From Rhytidiadelphus loreus (taxonomy: Eukaryota > Streptophyta > Bryopsida > Hypnales > Hylocomiaceae), in NCBI GenBank assembly GCA_947034895.1, contig OX344765.1, positions 13,211,001 to 13,275,000 on the forward strand: a stretch of DNA of 64,000 bases. Reading direction: 5' to 3'. This document shows, piece after piece, positions 12,689 to 24,346 of this stretch. Within the stretch, counting starts at the first letter, position 1. Each line of letters opens with the position of its first letter. The notes beneath the pieces are model-generated. The model searched no databases, was not told where the DNA came from, and worked only from the letters and a program-made list of their open reading frames with translations. The position numbers and the translations under genes were made by a program.

Positions 12689-12837
12689 CACTACTAGAAA
12701 AAAGGTGGGTTTGTTACGTTTTCTAGCAACGTTTTGGAACATGATAAAGCAACACCTGTTGTGTACAAAGGTGTTGCTTTATCATGTTCCAAATGGTTGT
12801 TAGAAAATGTAATAAACCCACCCTTTTTCCAGTAATG
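12689..12837. mobile_element. CACTA-like foldback MITE
   Basis: A 149-bp element that starts CACTACTAGAAAAAAGG and ends in a near complement (CCCTTTTTCCAGTAATG), flanked by TTT on both sides. The arms pair almost throughout: TTTGGAACATGATAAAGCAA is answered by TTGCTTTATCATGTTCCAAA around a loop near 12755-12765. CACTACTAGAAAAA is the classic terminus of plant CACTA (En/Spm) MITEs, and that superfamily makes 3-bp duplications. There is no coding capacity. The transcript would fold into a long hairpin, a possible small-RNA source. Confidence 0.85.
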
Positions 12838-12948
12838 TTTGTGACATGGGTCGTGACACTACGTACTTAATATAATAATATAATAGATGAGCAACTAATT
12901 AATTAATGCATACATAATTACGCTAACAAGGCCAAGTCCTTGCAGAAA

Positions 12949-13194
12949 ATGGCTGAGCCCAAAACCTTCAACAGGAGGCGTGATTCTTTCACCGAGTACA
13001 ACGAAGCTCTCTGCCGCTTTGAGCAGATGGTTGCCAAGCCGCCCATTGTCGCTGCTCCCTTTGTACCTCAAGCAATCAAGATTGCCGAGATGAAGAAAAG
13101 GATCGCAGAGAGGAAGGCTCAACAATTAGCAGCGTTGCAAAAGGTCGGTGCGGCAGAGAAGAAACCAGCCGCTAGCAGTACGCCCAAAAAATAA
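12949..13194 (+). CDS. Small basic protein, 81 aa, unrecognised
   Basis: An intact ORF starting at the ATG of MAEPKTFNRRR. Its balanced composition contrasts sharply with the AT-rich surroundings and resembles the peroxidase and mutase exons. The N-terminal half (about 1-45) ends in a proline-rich APFVPQ stretch. Residues about 46-65 form a likely charged amphipathic helix (KIAEMKKRIAERKAQQ), followed by a K/A/P/S-rich tail. There is no signal peptide or membrane segment. A CTTGCAG splice-acceptor-like sequence lies just before AAAATGG, so an upstream non-coding exon is possible, or this could be the last exon of a longer gene. I do not recognise the family and give no function. Confidence 0.6.
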   Translation: MAEPKTFNRRRDSFTEYNEALCRFEQMVAKPPIVAAPFVPQAIKIAEMKKRIAERKAQQLAALQKVGAAEKKPAASSTPKK

Positions 13195-13565
13195 GCTTGA
13201 ATCGATCGAATCCAGGTGCTGGACGTGCGTGCGGAGAGAACATACCGACAAGCTACTCAGTATTAGCTGTCTCGAAGTTATAACATTCGTGTCTTCGCCT
13301 GCAATCAGCGAATCCTTAATTCCAGATCGAAGAACATAAAGTCCGAAAAATTATGTGAAATATATCAATTCGTACTTGAGTTCGCAAACATGCTCCAGTT
13401 CAAACAAATGTGGAGCAGGAAACCGGTGTTGAAATATCTGATCGAAGGAACAAAGACACACAATCTCAAAAGAGCCAGTCGATCAATGCAACAACTTGGG
13501 AAGACAGTGCCGATTTGTGCACTAATGAGATGATCAAGTTTTTCATTCTGGGCCATGAAAAACTA
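13195..13565. other. 3' flank of the small gene
   Basis: Mixed-composition DNA, probably 3' UTR and flank of the 81-aa gene. An AATAAG-like hexamer overlaps the stop codon, but no clear canonical poly(A) signal is visible. No other gene recognised. Confidence 0.35.
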
Positions 13566-13893
13566 GGTAAGACGTTCTAAAAGCGCACAGGGTCTAAAAT
13601 CGCCCACCTTGTGAAATGTATATTGTTTCGACATGTTGTGTTTTCATAGCTTTCAATAATGTTCAAAGAGTGTACATTTTAGGAGGGGGGCAATTTTAGA
13701 GCCCTATTGCCCAGTTCAACTTCAAAATTTCATAACTAATTCCATAAAGCTCCAAGAAATATGAAACGACTTGGGTTAGATGCCCATTCCACTTGCCTTT
13801 CAAGTAAAATTTACTGAAAAATATTTCCAGAAGTTTTACCTCCCCGAAATTCAATTCCAGCTCTTACGTGATCGATTTATGGACCTACTAACC
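13566..13893 (+). repeat. R-family repeat, copy B
   Basis: A 328-bp copy running from GGTAAGACGTTCTAAAAGCG to GGACCTACTAACC, collinear with copy A. The internal hairpin at about 13589-13703 is preserved (TCTAAAATCGCCCACC against GGGGGGCAATTTTAGAGCC). Confidence 0.75.
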
Positions 13894-15033
13894 GTAATGC
13901 CAACTGAAGGCACAGCAGTGACAGAGGTTTGACTTTTGTGGTCATTTGCATTTTTAGAACATCTGGGCATATTCAGAAATTTCTTGTCTCAGTCGTAGGA
14001 TCATTGATCAGTGAGCTTACGTGGGATCAAATTTCAAGGAAAAGTTTACAGAGCCAAATAGTGAAAAGCTAAAATTATATTCAAATCAAAGCACGTATCG
14101 TTCACAAAGCTGTACTGTACAATTGAACTTGGTTATGTGTTGGGAGTAAGGAAAGTATAATTACGGTAGCACAACCTATGACCAAATCTGGGTATCTTGT
14201 GCAATGTGCTTATTGTTCTATGTATTTTTTAGAGAAAGGATGAGTTGAATTGATTGAAATATAAGTGGAATCATATTAATCTTGATAAAAACTGAAGTTG
14301 ATATGAATTTTCAAACACTTTTAGTGCAAAATATTAAACCATTAATTAGTAGGTGGGGGTCATGACCATCTTAAAAAGGATCAAAATCAGTGACTCAACA
14401 CCCAAATCCCATTTGATGAGTGCTTTAAAAGTACAAGTTCAAAACTCTTAACTCCTAAAGCACTTAAGGTAAAACAGCCTATTGTGGTCAGAATGAGGAG
14501 TTTGACCTTATATGGTTTCTGGAATTTTTCAATTTTTTCTCCACATGTAGGCAAGGGTGAGAAAGAGCAAGAGCAATTGAAATTATATTTTTTCAACAAA
14601 GTATGAATTCACTAGGATTTTTTGAAGTGTTCTGTCCAAAAGAGTCAGTAGACTATCCCAAACCAGCATGCAACGATACCCGTAATGGTCACCTTACTCT
14701 TCTAAAGCAGTCACAATATTTCCGTGGGGCACACTCAAATAGGTGGGTGTTCCTAAGAGCATCCCCACGGAAGACGCAGCAAATACAGCTGGCCGGTGGA
14801 GGCTTGCAGTGCGGTTTCGAAACCCACAGCCAACAAGCTCTTCATGTGCCCCATGGCCAACACGGTAAGAGGAGGCTTCAAATGAATTATGCAATCCAAA
14901 GAAGTTTCCTTGCTTTGAATTTCACTTAAATAAAAATTGCATTTTAGAATTCATTGAAAACAAGTTCACCTTACTTCAAACACATTTCAAAGTTATTCTT
15001 TGAAATTTCAATTGAAAAGTGGAGCTCTTTATC
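13894..15033. other. Spacer, no clear gene
   Basis: About 14690-14880 is GC-richer and contains GAGCATCCCCACGG, a sequence like PIF/Harbinger termini. Open frames on both strands there (14603-14929 plus, 14694-14894 minus) lack motifs. The rest is AT-rich. Confidence 0.4.
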
Positions 15034-15160
15034 CACATGGGGTGGTAGGAGGTAGAGCATCCCATGTGGGATATGTAATTTAACTTCACTTTAAGTGGTG
15101 AAATTCCTACTAATTATAATTATCCCACATGGATTGTTCTACCTCCTACCACCGTATGTG
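15034..15160. mobile_element. Small MITE with about 40-bp terminal inverted repeats
   Basis: The left end is CACATGGGGTGGTAGGAGG, continuing to GAGCATCCCATGTGGGATA. The right end is the near complement (TATCCCACATGGATTG to CCTCCTACCACCGTATGTG). Total about 127 bp. A related right half lies at 8902-8972. A target duplication is not clear. Confidence 0.65.
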
Positions 15161-15554
15161 TATATACTAAGCTTCTCACGCACCCACTAGATTCAAAACA
15201 CGTTCATATTCCATTTATCATATCATTTTGGACTTATGTGAAAATGCCTATGTGCATTTCATTTATTCTGAAATTATTAATTTCTAAATGTGATTGAATT
15301 CTTTTGGGGGCCGGTACCTTAGTAGATTTGGCTGTGCCTGCCGTGGGTCAGTAAATTGACCGGGCCGGTCACTTTACCGGGTTTATGCCACTTACAGTAT
15401 TGTCGTTGGCATGTTCTAATGTGGTTACTAAGTATTCCATTAGAGTTAGGTAAGACATTGATTGTGGCGCAAAATTTCATAAACTGAGAATAACCATTAT
15501 GGGGTCCTTCCGTAGGTGACCGGAATAGGAGAAATGACTACAATGGGCTGTTTT
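15161..15554. other. Spacer with CCGG-rich patch
   Basis: About 15305-15400 is locally GC-rich (GGGCCGGTCACTTTACCGGG) and partly self-complementary. No gene or known element recognised. Confidence 0.35.
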
Positions 15555-16441
15555 ACCTTAATTGCAGGTTTTCTGACAACATAGCAATTTGGGGTAGCTC
15601 ACTACGAATGGAGTTTGTTTTATTTTGTTTTTAATTTCAAATTTTAATACAACATGCGTCCAAAGAGTAGCTTTAAGGCCCAACAATTATCATAACTTTT
15701 CACTACATGATTAAAAAGTTATTGTATGATAAGTAGTTTTCATTACTCGGCGGGTAGCCAGGCAAAAAAAAAACTTATTTAAAAATCACTCTTTTAAGAA
15801 AGTAAAAATTTGAAATTGGTTCTCTAGATTTATTTATAGGTGGAAAGCTTTGAATCATTCCATTTTGATTCATGAAATGAAAGTTATGAGGAGTTTTAAT
15901 TTGCTGATAGTTATAGAATTGTACTCTAAGATAAACAATTAACTTTGAAGTCCTTCATTTAACTCAATTTTCAATATTTTTGGAATTTAAAAGAAAATCA
16001 GGTGTAGATTTTTTATTACAACATTATAACCATTGGAATTGACATTTTTCAATTCCATAACAAAATTCTCAATGATTAATATTTTGAATCATTATCTATT
16101 TCTTTCTACTTACTATTTTTTTCCTATATTACGTTGTACAATTCCAAACAATTTGAATTTTTTCAAGCATGTAGAAGACTTGCCTTGAAGAATGAATCCA
16201 AATAAGCACCACCACTTTGGACATTTTTTCATACAAATGTGACCTTGTGAATTGCAATTGCCTGATTTTTTGTAGGGCCCAAAAAATGATTTTTGTCACT
16301 TCAAACGCAAATATCTTGCAATCTACACAATGAAAATTTCTGAAATTTTTTCCCACATCTCCTCAATTTAGTGAACGACAATGTCTGTTTTTCTAAAATT
16401 TGGTATTTATACTAGAAATGGTAGTCAAAAACCTTTAGGGG
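15555..16441 (-). repeat. TTAA-flanked element P7
   Basis: The right end is CCTTTAGGGG followed by TTAA. The interior from about 15680 is collinear with element P1 at 44930-45729, including TTTTTTCATACAAATGTG and the ATCTTGCAATCTAC block. The left terminus is diverged, so its position is approximate. No transposase ORF. Confidence 0.6.
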
Positions 16442-18697
16442 TTAAAGCACCTCTTTATTGGTTGAAATTGCATTGACTTGTTTTGACAAGCATTTATTTA
16501 CAACTAAACCCACCTAAACCAACATTTATGTAGATGTTAGAATTTGATGACTGACTAAGCCCACTTAAACCAACATTTATGTAGATGTTAGAATTTGATG
16601 ACTAATTGCATTGGGCTATTCTACTTTAGCATACAAAAGTTGACAAATAACTTTATATAGGTAGAGGGTATACTCACATCACTTATAAAGAAATAATTAA
16701 TATCCAAACTAAGTCTTTATAAACTAATTATTATAAAGATATTTTATTTAACTGATTTAGGATAATCAAATTTAGCATAAGTATTGGATTGATGAGATCC
16801 AAATTGACAATGAAGACTTGCAATATCCTTCTCAATCACATCAAGCTTACTAACTAAAGCACTTGTATTACTACCTTGTTGCTTTAAGTATGACTTGATA
16901 TTTGTTAGGGTTGCACAAACTAAACTATATGTGATAGAAAACAAAGGTTGTTCAACTCTTAGTACTATTTTTTCATTGCTTTTCTCTAATATGGTATCCT
17001 ATACGTCATCTTCAAGACCGACTTCAAAAATCAACTTTTAATAATTACCTTTTTAAATTATGAACCACGTGACATAACATAACATGACATTGACCAATGT
17101 TGACAATCTAACTAAAAGAGACATTGACAACTATTTTCAACCGGAAAGTAGAACTTAAATATTTTCCATCCATAGTTAATATTAAAAAAAGTACAAGAAA
17201 ATAATCAATAACTACTTAACTATCTACTTTGTGTTTTTTGAGATATACATAGTTATTTGATGTTATTTTGAATTTTTATTTTATATAAATTGCAAATTAT
17301 AGAGTTAAATTTTTTAAAGTAAAAATTTTGATGTCAAATTTCATTTAGTAAAATCAATTGTATGAAGTAGCAAGAATTGTTTTTTTGGCACACAAGGATC
17401 TCATTCAATTATGCAGTGCCTCAAAGGCCTAAAAGTTTTATATGTCATTGCAACACAAGCTGAGAATGAGATCCTATGATTAGAATTTCTTCAAAATGCA
17501 TAAAATTTTATTTACAATTCTTCTTGTCCAAGGTGTTGTTTTTGTGCAATTTTGAGAATTTTTGTGTAATAGAGCCAAGGAACTTTAAGGGTAAATGAGA
17601 TTATAAGAGAAATTTTGGATACATTTATCTTGGCACTTTAAAAATTGATAGTTTATTCATACAATGCTCAATAAAAGAGTTCAAATTTTATTATGAAGTT
17701 TCTTTATACTCTTAACAAGATTCAAGAAAAAAACTAATCTAGTTTAGTAATAGTTACCATGTTTTATTGCTTATTCATTCAATTCTCTTAGGTGCATTTA
17801 CTTGGATGTGTGCTTATGATTAGTATCATTTGCAAAATTAAAGTTACTACAAAATATCTTTTTTTGTAAAAGTAGTTACAACATAGTAGTATTTGGGTTT
17901 ACACTAATATATAATGGTATGACTTTGATAAATTAATGTCACACACATTAATAGGATAAATCGAAGAACTTGTTGTGGGATACAATAATGGTATGTACAT
18001 ATATCGCCTATTAATCATACATAGAATTTTGCATAATAAGCAATAAAATTGGTATTCCTTGTGATGGATTCTTTTGCAATCTAAATCAATTATATTCAAA
18101 ATGTCTTTCAAAAAATAAAAATTTCATTCTTAATTACCTTTACAATTGCATCATGTTATGTTAAATTGTATAATTTAGGTAACAAATCACTAAAATTTTG
18201 ATTGAACAAACAAGTAAAATTTAATCTATATCTTTAATTTCTAAAAGAATTGCAAAATTCACACAAGAGACAGTTCAATGTGAAGATGGAAGTGAGTATA
18301 TTTCCTTTTCAAACTTTTTAAAAGTTTAAAAATTTATTTTTTCATTTTTCATTAAATTTCACTAACATTTGGCTTCATATTCCAACTATATTTTGGCTTC
18401 TAACATTGCATCACTAAAGCATGGTTATATTTTATAATAAAAAACTTCAATGTCATTAAAAAAAAATAGAAGGTTATTGATGTCTAACCATATCTATGCT
18501 TCTAGTTTATGATTGGGCATTTATCAAATACTATGAGTGAATATTAAATGAAAAAATGATGATTAAAAAATATATATTTCAATTTTCAATTGTGTAAGTC
18601 TAAAGAAATTAGAACCTTTTTACATAAATGGGAACTATGGAATAGCTAAGAAATTTTAGTAATTGTTGTTTTTAATGCCAAATATCTTTTATATAAT
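16442..18697. other. AT-rich spacer
   Basis: A tandem duplication of about 55 bp lies at about 16505-16610 (CCAACATTTATGTAGATG occurs twice, then AGAATTTGATGACT). No convincing gene. Short ORFs at 16744-16944 and 17899-18111 on the minus strand have no motif. Confidence 0.45.
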
Positions 18698-19225
18698 TCA
18701 ATCTTGTGTTCTTGTTGGAAAATCCCAAGAAGGAGAATCGGTATACACAGTGGATTTCACTTTGCTAAAATCAATAAGTGATAACAATTCACTATGGTGA
18801 TCTAAAACAACTACATCATCATATGAAATTCTTTTTCCACGTGAGCCATAACGACATGTACGTTCAACATATGTACGAATGACAAGCTCATCAACAAGTT
18901 CTAATTGAATGTGTTGAAACACAACAAGCGCTTGTTCATCTTGCACATCATAGTCCCAAGCTTCGAGTGCACCCAAATCAACAACCAAACGACGTGCACT
19001 TGGATCGTAACTCCAACAATCGTATATAGTTTTGTATTTTTCACATAACATAAATGCAATATCGGAATGTTGTGACAAAATCAATGCATTAACTTCTTTA
19101 ATGTCCACTTTATCACAATTTTTATCTTTTTTATGAAGGTCACTAGTTATTTGTGATGAATTTTTTTGTGACATAGTGCAATGTGCGTGCTCTTCAAGAT
19201 GTAATGAAGAGTTATTTGATGCCAT
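18698..19225 (-). CDS. Orphan ORF, 175 aa, unrecognised
   Basis: An uninterrupted minus-strand frame from the ATG of MASNNSSLH to a stop at 18698. It is unusually long for a region where stops are dense. The C-terminal two-thirds looks protein-like, with mixed hydrophobic and charged residues: CWSYDPSARRLVVDLGALEA around residues 71-90, ISYDDVVVLDHHSELLSLID towards the end, then SPSWDFPT. There is no signal peptide, membrane span or known catalytic motif. Codon use is AT-rich like the spacer, unlike the peroxidase or mutase exons. It could be a captured gene fragment inside a transposon, a young gene, or the last exon of something longer. I do not recognise it. Confidence 0.45.
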   Translation of the reverse strand: MASNNSSLHLEEHAHCTMSQKNSSQITSDLHKKDKNCDKVDIKEVNALILSQHSDIAFMLCEKYKTIYDCWSYDPSARRLVVDLGALEAWDYDVQDEQALVVFQHIQLELVDELVIRTYVERTCRYGSRGKRISYDDVVVLDHHSELLSLIDFSKVKSTVYTDSPSWDFPTRTQD

Positions 19226-19914
19226 AATTGATATTGTTGCAATTGATGACAAAATAGTCGTGAGGAGTTGTCCAAATACAATGAAATGAGTTGATGGTAA
19301 TTGTTCATGAATATAGAAAAATATATAAGCATCTAACTTTATATAGGTACGTGATTTGAAAGTAAAAGTTGTAAGTAAAAAAGAAATAAAATAAAAGTTT
19401 TATCCAAAAATAATAAATGACATAGAAAAAGTAAAAGCAATGAAAGAAATAAAGTAAAAATAGTATTAAAAAAAAATAGATATCTCTAATAACTTTGACA
19501 AAAGATGAAATAAAGTAAAAGTTGTATTCAAAATTTATTAAAAAAAAGTGTATCAAAAATGTAAATGTTAAGATGTATATTCTTTTATATTATAATTAAT
19601 CTTATAATTCATTTGAAAGTAACAGTACTAGTATGTGAGCTTAGAATGTGAGCCTTCACGCCTTGAGCTAGGCATATAGGTAATCTATAACTATTGGAGA
19701 TGTCTAAAACATACATACTTATAATATAAACATTTTATAGCTATGAAAGGTGCCTATAATATATATAGGTGCCTATAACATAGACACCTATAACCATTGA
19801 AGGTGGCCCACTACTTTTGAGAGTTACTGTAACAAATTTTTATTTTTTATCTAAAGATACCTTATTTTATTTACCCCTAAATGACTTATGGTGTACATGA
19901 TTTGGGGGCATTAA
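19226..19914. other. AT-rich spacer with CTATAA repeats
   Basis: Very A-rich at 19380-19560. About 19640-19810 carries alternating ACCTATAACATAG and CCATTGAAGG motifs and an ATTGGAGATGTC sequence resembling the complement of the GAGCATCTCCAAT terminus at 31967. Probable Harbinger-type MITE remnant. No gene. Confidence 0.4.
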
Positions 19915-20796
19915 CCTCTAAACTCCCTAGACCTTTTTTTCATCAAAAAACACTTATAGTTTTTACTATTTCTATTGCAAAGAGCAAAATTTGAAAAATC
20001 ATATATAGGATCTTGCACTAAATAACTATAAGAATATGGAAAAAAATTCAGAAATTTTGATCTCGTAGATTGCAAGATATTTGTGTTTAAAGTGAAAGTT
20101 TTACACCTTTTGTGACTAGAATATAATAGTTTGAATCTTCTTAACTTAAAATTTTTGCACTACAAATGTTGAATTAAAAATATTTATATTAAAGAATTGA
20201 GTTGAGAATCTAAAAAAATTCAAAGAAGAACCATTTGATTTTCATTCTATAAGAAAACGCTAAGTAGAAGTAAGTGTAGAAAATAGAAGGCAAATCTAAA
20301 TTGTTAATTGTTCAAAAATGGTAGTGAAATACACTAATACCAACAATGAGATCATTCTAGAAAGAATATTGAAACTTGTGAAACGTGTTTTTTAATTGTG
20401 AAAATTGAGTTAAGAAACGAATCCAAAATGTCATTTTCCCAAGAAGATTCAACAACTTTCTACAAAACAAGATTCTCCATAACTTTCACATTACTAATCC
20501 AAATGGAAAGGGTCAAATCTTTTTATATAGAAAAAAATATAATCAATGAGTTTCAATTTAAAAATATTTATTTCAAGTTTTTGTGGGTTTTTTTGTTACC
20601 CAAAAATTTGGAAGAAGGGACCTAGGGTGGCATAATTTTTTCTCCTAGACACCAATTGAAATAAATATTATATTCCTAGAAAGATAATATGTTTTTTATT
20701 TTCAATTTCTTTTATAAAATACCATGTTAAAAATTGAGGTCATATGAGCCTACCTCATGTCCCAAGTGCACTAATGGGATTTTTGAACTTTAGGAG
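19915..20796 (+). repeat. TTAA-flanked element P3
   Basis: Starts CCTCTAAAC after TTAA (19911-19914) and ends CTTTAGGAG before TTAA (20797-20800); 882 bp. It shares the GATTGCAAGATATTTGTG block (complement in P1) and similar flanking text with P4. No intact transposase. A 75-codon open frame at 20398-20625 is not convincing as a gene. Confidence 0.65.
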
Positions 20797-20800
20797 TTAA

Positions 20801-21974
20801 TCAATCTTGGGTAGGCAATTGCAATCTCAATTTTTTAATCCTATAGTTGGAATTTTTCACATAGATGTACACAAGGATTGTTTTAAATGCAACTAAAAAA
20901 AATTCACAAAATTTGGATTTTATTAGTGGTTAAAAATTTATTGAATTTTTTTTCACTATTATCTAGATTTTTGTTCAATTTCCTATTTGCATCCTCAAGT
21001 TATATATGGGAAAAGTTGTGGGATAATGAGGCATGACGATATTTGTATTCATATATTATACATTGTATCATATGGGACAAGACATGGGACATAGGACATT
21101 GGGGGTGTATGTAATTTTGGAGCCATAGTGTTAATGGTATATACTTTTGTTTGTAAAATCCAATTTGGTCATCCAAATTGGAGGTTAACTATTTAGAGTA
21201 TGAGGCATTTGTATTTTAAACTTTAAAGGTTTTATGAGAAATAAAATGATGTATATCATTAAATAAGATAAAAAAACTAAAAATTAACCTAAGATGTAAA
21301 TCACCATGATAACTTATTTGTAACTTTAGAAAAAAATTCCCATTATATAATTAGTTTAGAATTAACTTTTCAAATTCATGTTTCATTTCGCTAGTAGAAG
21401 TTTTCTCTGAGTGTGCATTTGGATGTATTATAAAAAAAGTTTTAAAAGTTTGTTTAAAGTAGTGCACTAAGGAATTTTAAGGAATTTTCTTGAAGGTTAT
21501 TTTTTTTAAGATTTAGAACCTACAAAACTCATATATTTCAAGTACTTAATCTTTAAACAACAAACCCAATCCAAAGGGCTAGGTTTTCTTTAGGAAAACT
21601 CCTTTTGGATTCAACTACATATGAACTTCCTCAATATCATTCTCTTTGTCTTTACAAGATGCATCTATAAACCTAAGCTTTGGGGTTTTGATTACAATTT
21701 AAACTTATAGTTTTTGCATTGGAAAGTTTGATAAAAATTTGGAATAGTGGCTTTGAGGTTGCCCATGGTCTTGAGGGGGGGAGGAGGGGAAGTTCATCAT
21801 TGATTGGTCATTTGAACAAACTACATGATATCCATTTAAGAAAGATTCTAAAATCAAAGTTTGGGTAGCCTTCCTAAGACTTCAAATGTCTTTTAGTGAT
21901 TAATTCAAGCCCAAAGGCAAACAATTGGAAAATAAACAACTACCCCTCTATAAACTAATGGAAAAGCCCCTTAA
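20801..21974. other. AT-rich spacer
   Basis: No gene, RNA or clear element seen. A G-rich run occurs at about 21774-21790. Confidence 0.45.
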
Positions 21975-23187
21975 CCCTCCAAGTCCCTCACTTTGTGTTT
22001 TAAGGGACATTTTAAGTACTAGTAGTGTCCCTGAAACCATTTTTTCATTAAAAAAACACTCAATACTTTCATTTCCAATATAATGAAAAATGTTTTAGAC
22101 ATTTGTTTCTTTTGCCATTAGATGGGATTTGGGGGGCTCGAGGGCCATTTCAGGTTGTTCCCAACTCTGTTCCCCCCTCCGTTTCCCTAGACCCCATCGA
22201 ACGCGGATGCTAGATTTCTTTTTTTTCAAAAAATAAAAAATAAAAAATAAAAAAATTTAAAGTTCTTAAAATGAAAAACAAAGTTGTTGTTTTTAAAAAA
22301 ATAAATTTAAACGACGTGGCAGTTGCTCGGCCAAGTCAACAGAGCTCACGAATGGCCGTTTTGGCCAGTTTCGAGGGGTTCCCCACTTCGGAACTCACGG
22401 CCCTTCCAAGTAGGGAAATCACATCTAATGATATCCACCTATATGATCTTGTTCTAGACTACAATAAAAATGTCTAAAAGAAAGTTAATAAATTTTGAGA
22501 TTACAAGATATAAGCATTTAAAGTGAAGAGAATACCTTTTGCACCTAGCCTAATTAGATTGGAAGGTTTTGAATCCTCTTAACTTGAATTTTTTGTATTA
22601 AAAATTTTGAATTAAAAATTTTAATGCCAAGAATTAAGTGGAGAGTTTGAATTTTTTTTCCAAAATACCCCTTGTTGTTAAGTCTAAGTATATACAAGAT
22701 AAAAGCCAAAAAACTAAATTCTTAATAGTTCGAAGATGGAATTGAAACACACTAATTCAAATGGTGAGGATTTTCTAGTAAGCAAACTAAACTATGTGTA
22801 ATTTTTTCTTTAAAAAATATGGAAATTGAATTTAAAAAACAATCTAACACATTATTTTCTGAAAAATTTACTAAGATTGCATGCAAAAGTAAATGCTCTA
22901 TAACTTTCACATCACCTATCCAAATAGAATGTATCAAATTTTTCAAAGTAAACCTAAAGATAATCTATAAAAAAATAACTTTGAAAATTAATTTCAATTA
23001 TTTTTGCTCATGTCTTTTTTCCCACCTTTGCCTTGGGTTTGGATGGTAGAAATTTACTTTCAATTATTGATTCAAATAAAAATTTCATTCTTAGAAAGCT
23101 AATTAATTTTCTTATCTTGAAAAATAAATTCAAAAAATCATGTCCAAAATTGGGAAGTCTTTGAATGGACTCTTGAGACTTTAGGGG
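21975..23187 (+). repeat. TTAA-flanked element P4 with internal insertion
   Basis: Starts CCCTCCAAGTCCC after TTAA (21971-21974) and ends CTTTAGGGG before TTAA (23188-23191); 1213 bp. It is longer than P1 and P3, mainly because a GC-rich inverted-repeat element (22116-22430) interrupts it. Its outer parts resemble P3. Confidence 0.65.
22116..22430. mobile_element. GC-rich element with inverted ends inside P4
   Basis: The left end reads CATTAGATGGGATTT, continuing to GAGGGCC. The complement of the right end reads CATTAGATGTGATTTCCC, continuing to AAGGGCC. The arms are GC-rich and CpG-containing, unlike the host element. An A-rich AAAAAT simple repeat fills 22227-22258. The 68-codon frame at 22271-22477 runs past the element and is probably not a gene. 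Confidence 0.5.
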
Positions 23188-23225
23188 TTAACAAACTCAA
23201 ACCTACACTTTTAATGACTCTTTAA

Positions 23226-23917
23226 CCCCTAAAGAATGACCCATATGATTGTGTAGTCTTTCACTATGTATCCTCCATTTTTACTCTATTTACAAATGAT
23301 TTTTTTGGTTTTATTTTTTAGAGATGATATTACATGTCTAATATTTTTTATAAAATTTTCAATCCTTTTTGTTAAAAATTTCAAATTACCATGAATTTTT
23401 GAAGGAAAAATGTAGAAAACTCATATAAAATATAAATCATTTTGAGAAAAATCTAAATTTTTTAGATTATACTATAGAATATTGTGGTATAAAGAAAATT
23501 TCCATGTTATTCTATATTTAGAAACATAGTTACAAATCTTCAGCTTCAATCTTCACTGAAATGCTTAATTGAAAGAATTTAAAAATATTTCCAAGTGAAG
23601 TAGAAATTGCAGTTTAAGAGCTTCATTTTGTTAGTCTTACTCAAAAGTAAAGGAAATTATTTTGAATGTCAAAATCAAGTTTGAAGGGAAAAAAGTTCTA
23701 AATATTAAAATGCACTGGATAGTGTACCTTTTTTTGTTAAACTATTCCATGTAATTTTAAAAAACAAACTAAAACATCTTGAATTTAATTCAATCATGAG
23801 GCTATTGCATTAATAAAGTTGCACATGAAAAAATGGATGAAAATCATCCATTCTTCAATATGCTCGAAGCCTAGTTGACCATCCAAAGGATACAAAATGT
23901 CTTTGAGCATCCTTCGG
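23226..23917 (+). repeat. TTAA-flanked element P10 (right end decayed)
   Basis: Starts CCCCTAAAGAATGACC after TTAA (23222-23225). A probable right end, GCATCCTTCGGGG, is followed by TTTG where TTAA is expected. The right boundary is approximate. Confidence 0.4.
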
Positions 23918-24346
23918 GGTTTGAACCTTTTGCACCATACCCCAACTTCAAAGGGCCCCCCAAAATACTCATAAAAAAATCACAAATACAAACTAAACAT
24001 TTACCACAGTTGTAGGATAGGGTCAATGGAAAATAATTCTAAAATTAGATGCCGTAATTTTAGGAAAATTATTTTTTCAAAAAAAATAATTCTTTTTTTA
24101 GCATCTCGCAAATCTTATTTTTTGTAAAAAAATAAATATTATACCTGACTCTCAAGATCAACATATATTTAATTAAAGTTGGGAATTCAAATCCGGCAAA
24201 TGCTAAAAATAGGAATCATATCTCAAAATTCATGTTCTCCATATAAAATTTGCGGAAAAACAATTTCCATAAAATTTCAGCATATCTCTTAAAACTTTAT
24301 TTTGTCAACCTTGATAACAGGGTACAATATACAAGTTAAGTCAATT

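Noticed and set aside
22271..22477. 68-codon plus-strand frame in the GC-rich element
   Set aside because: It runs past the right end of the element, has no motif, and is explained by local composition.
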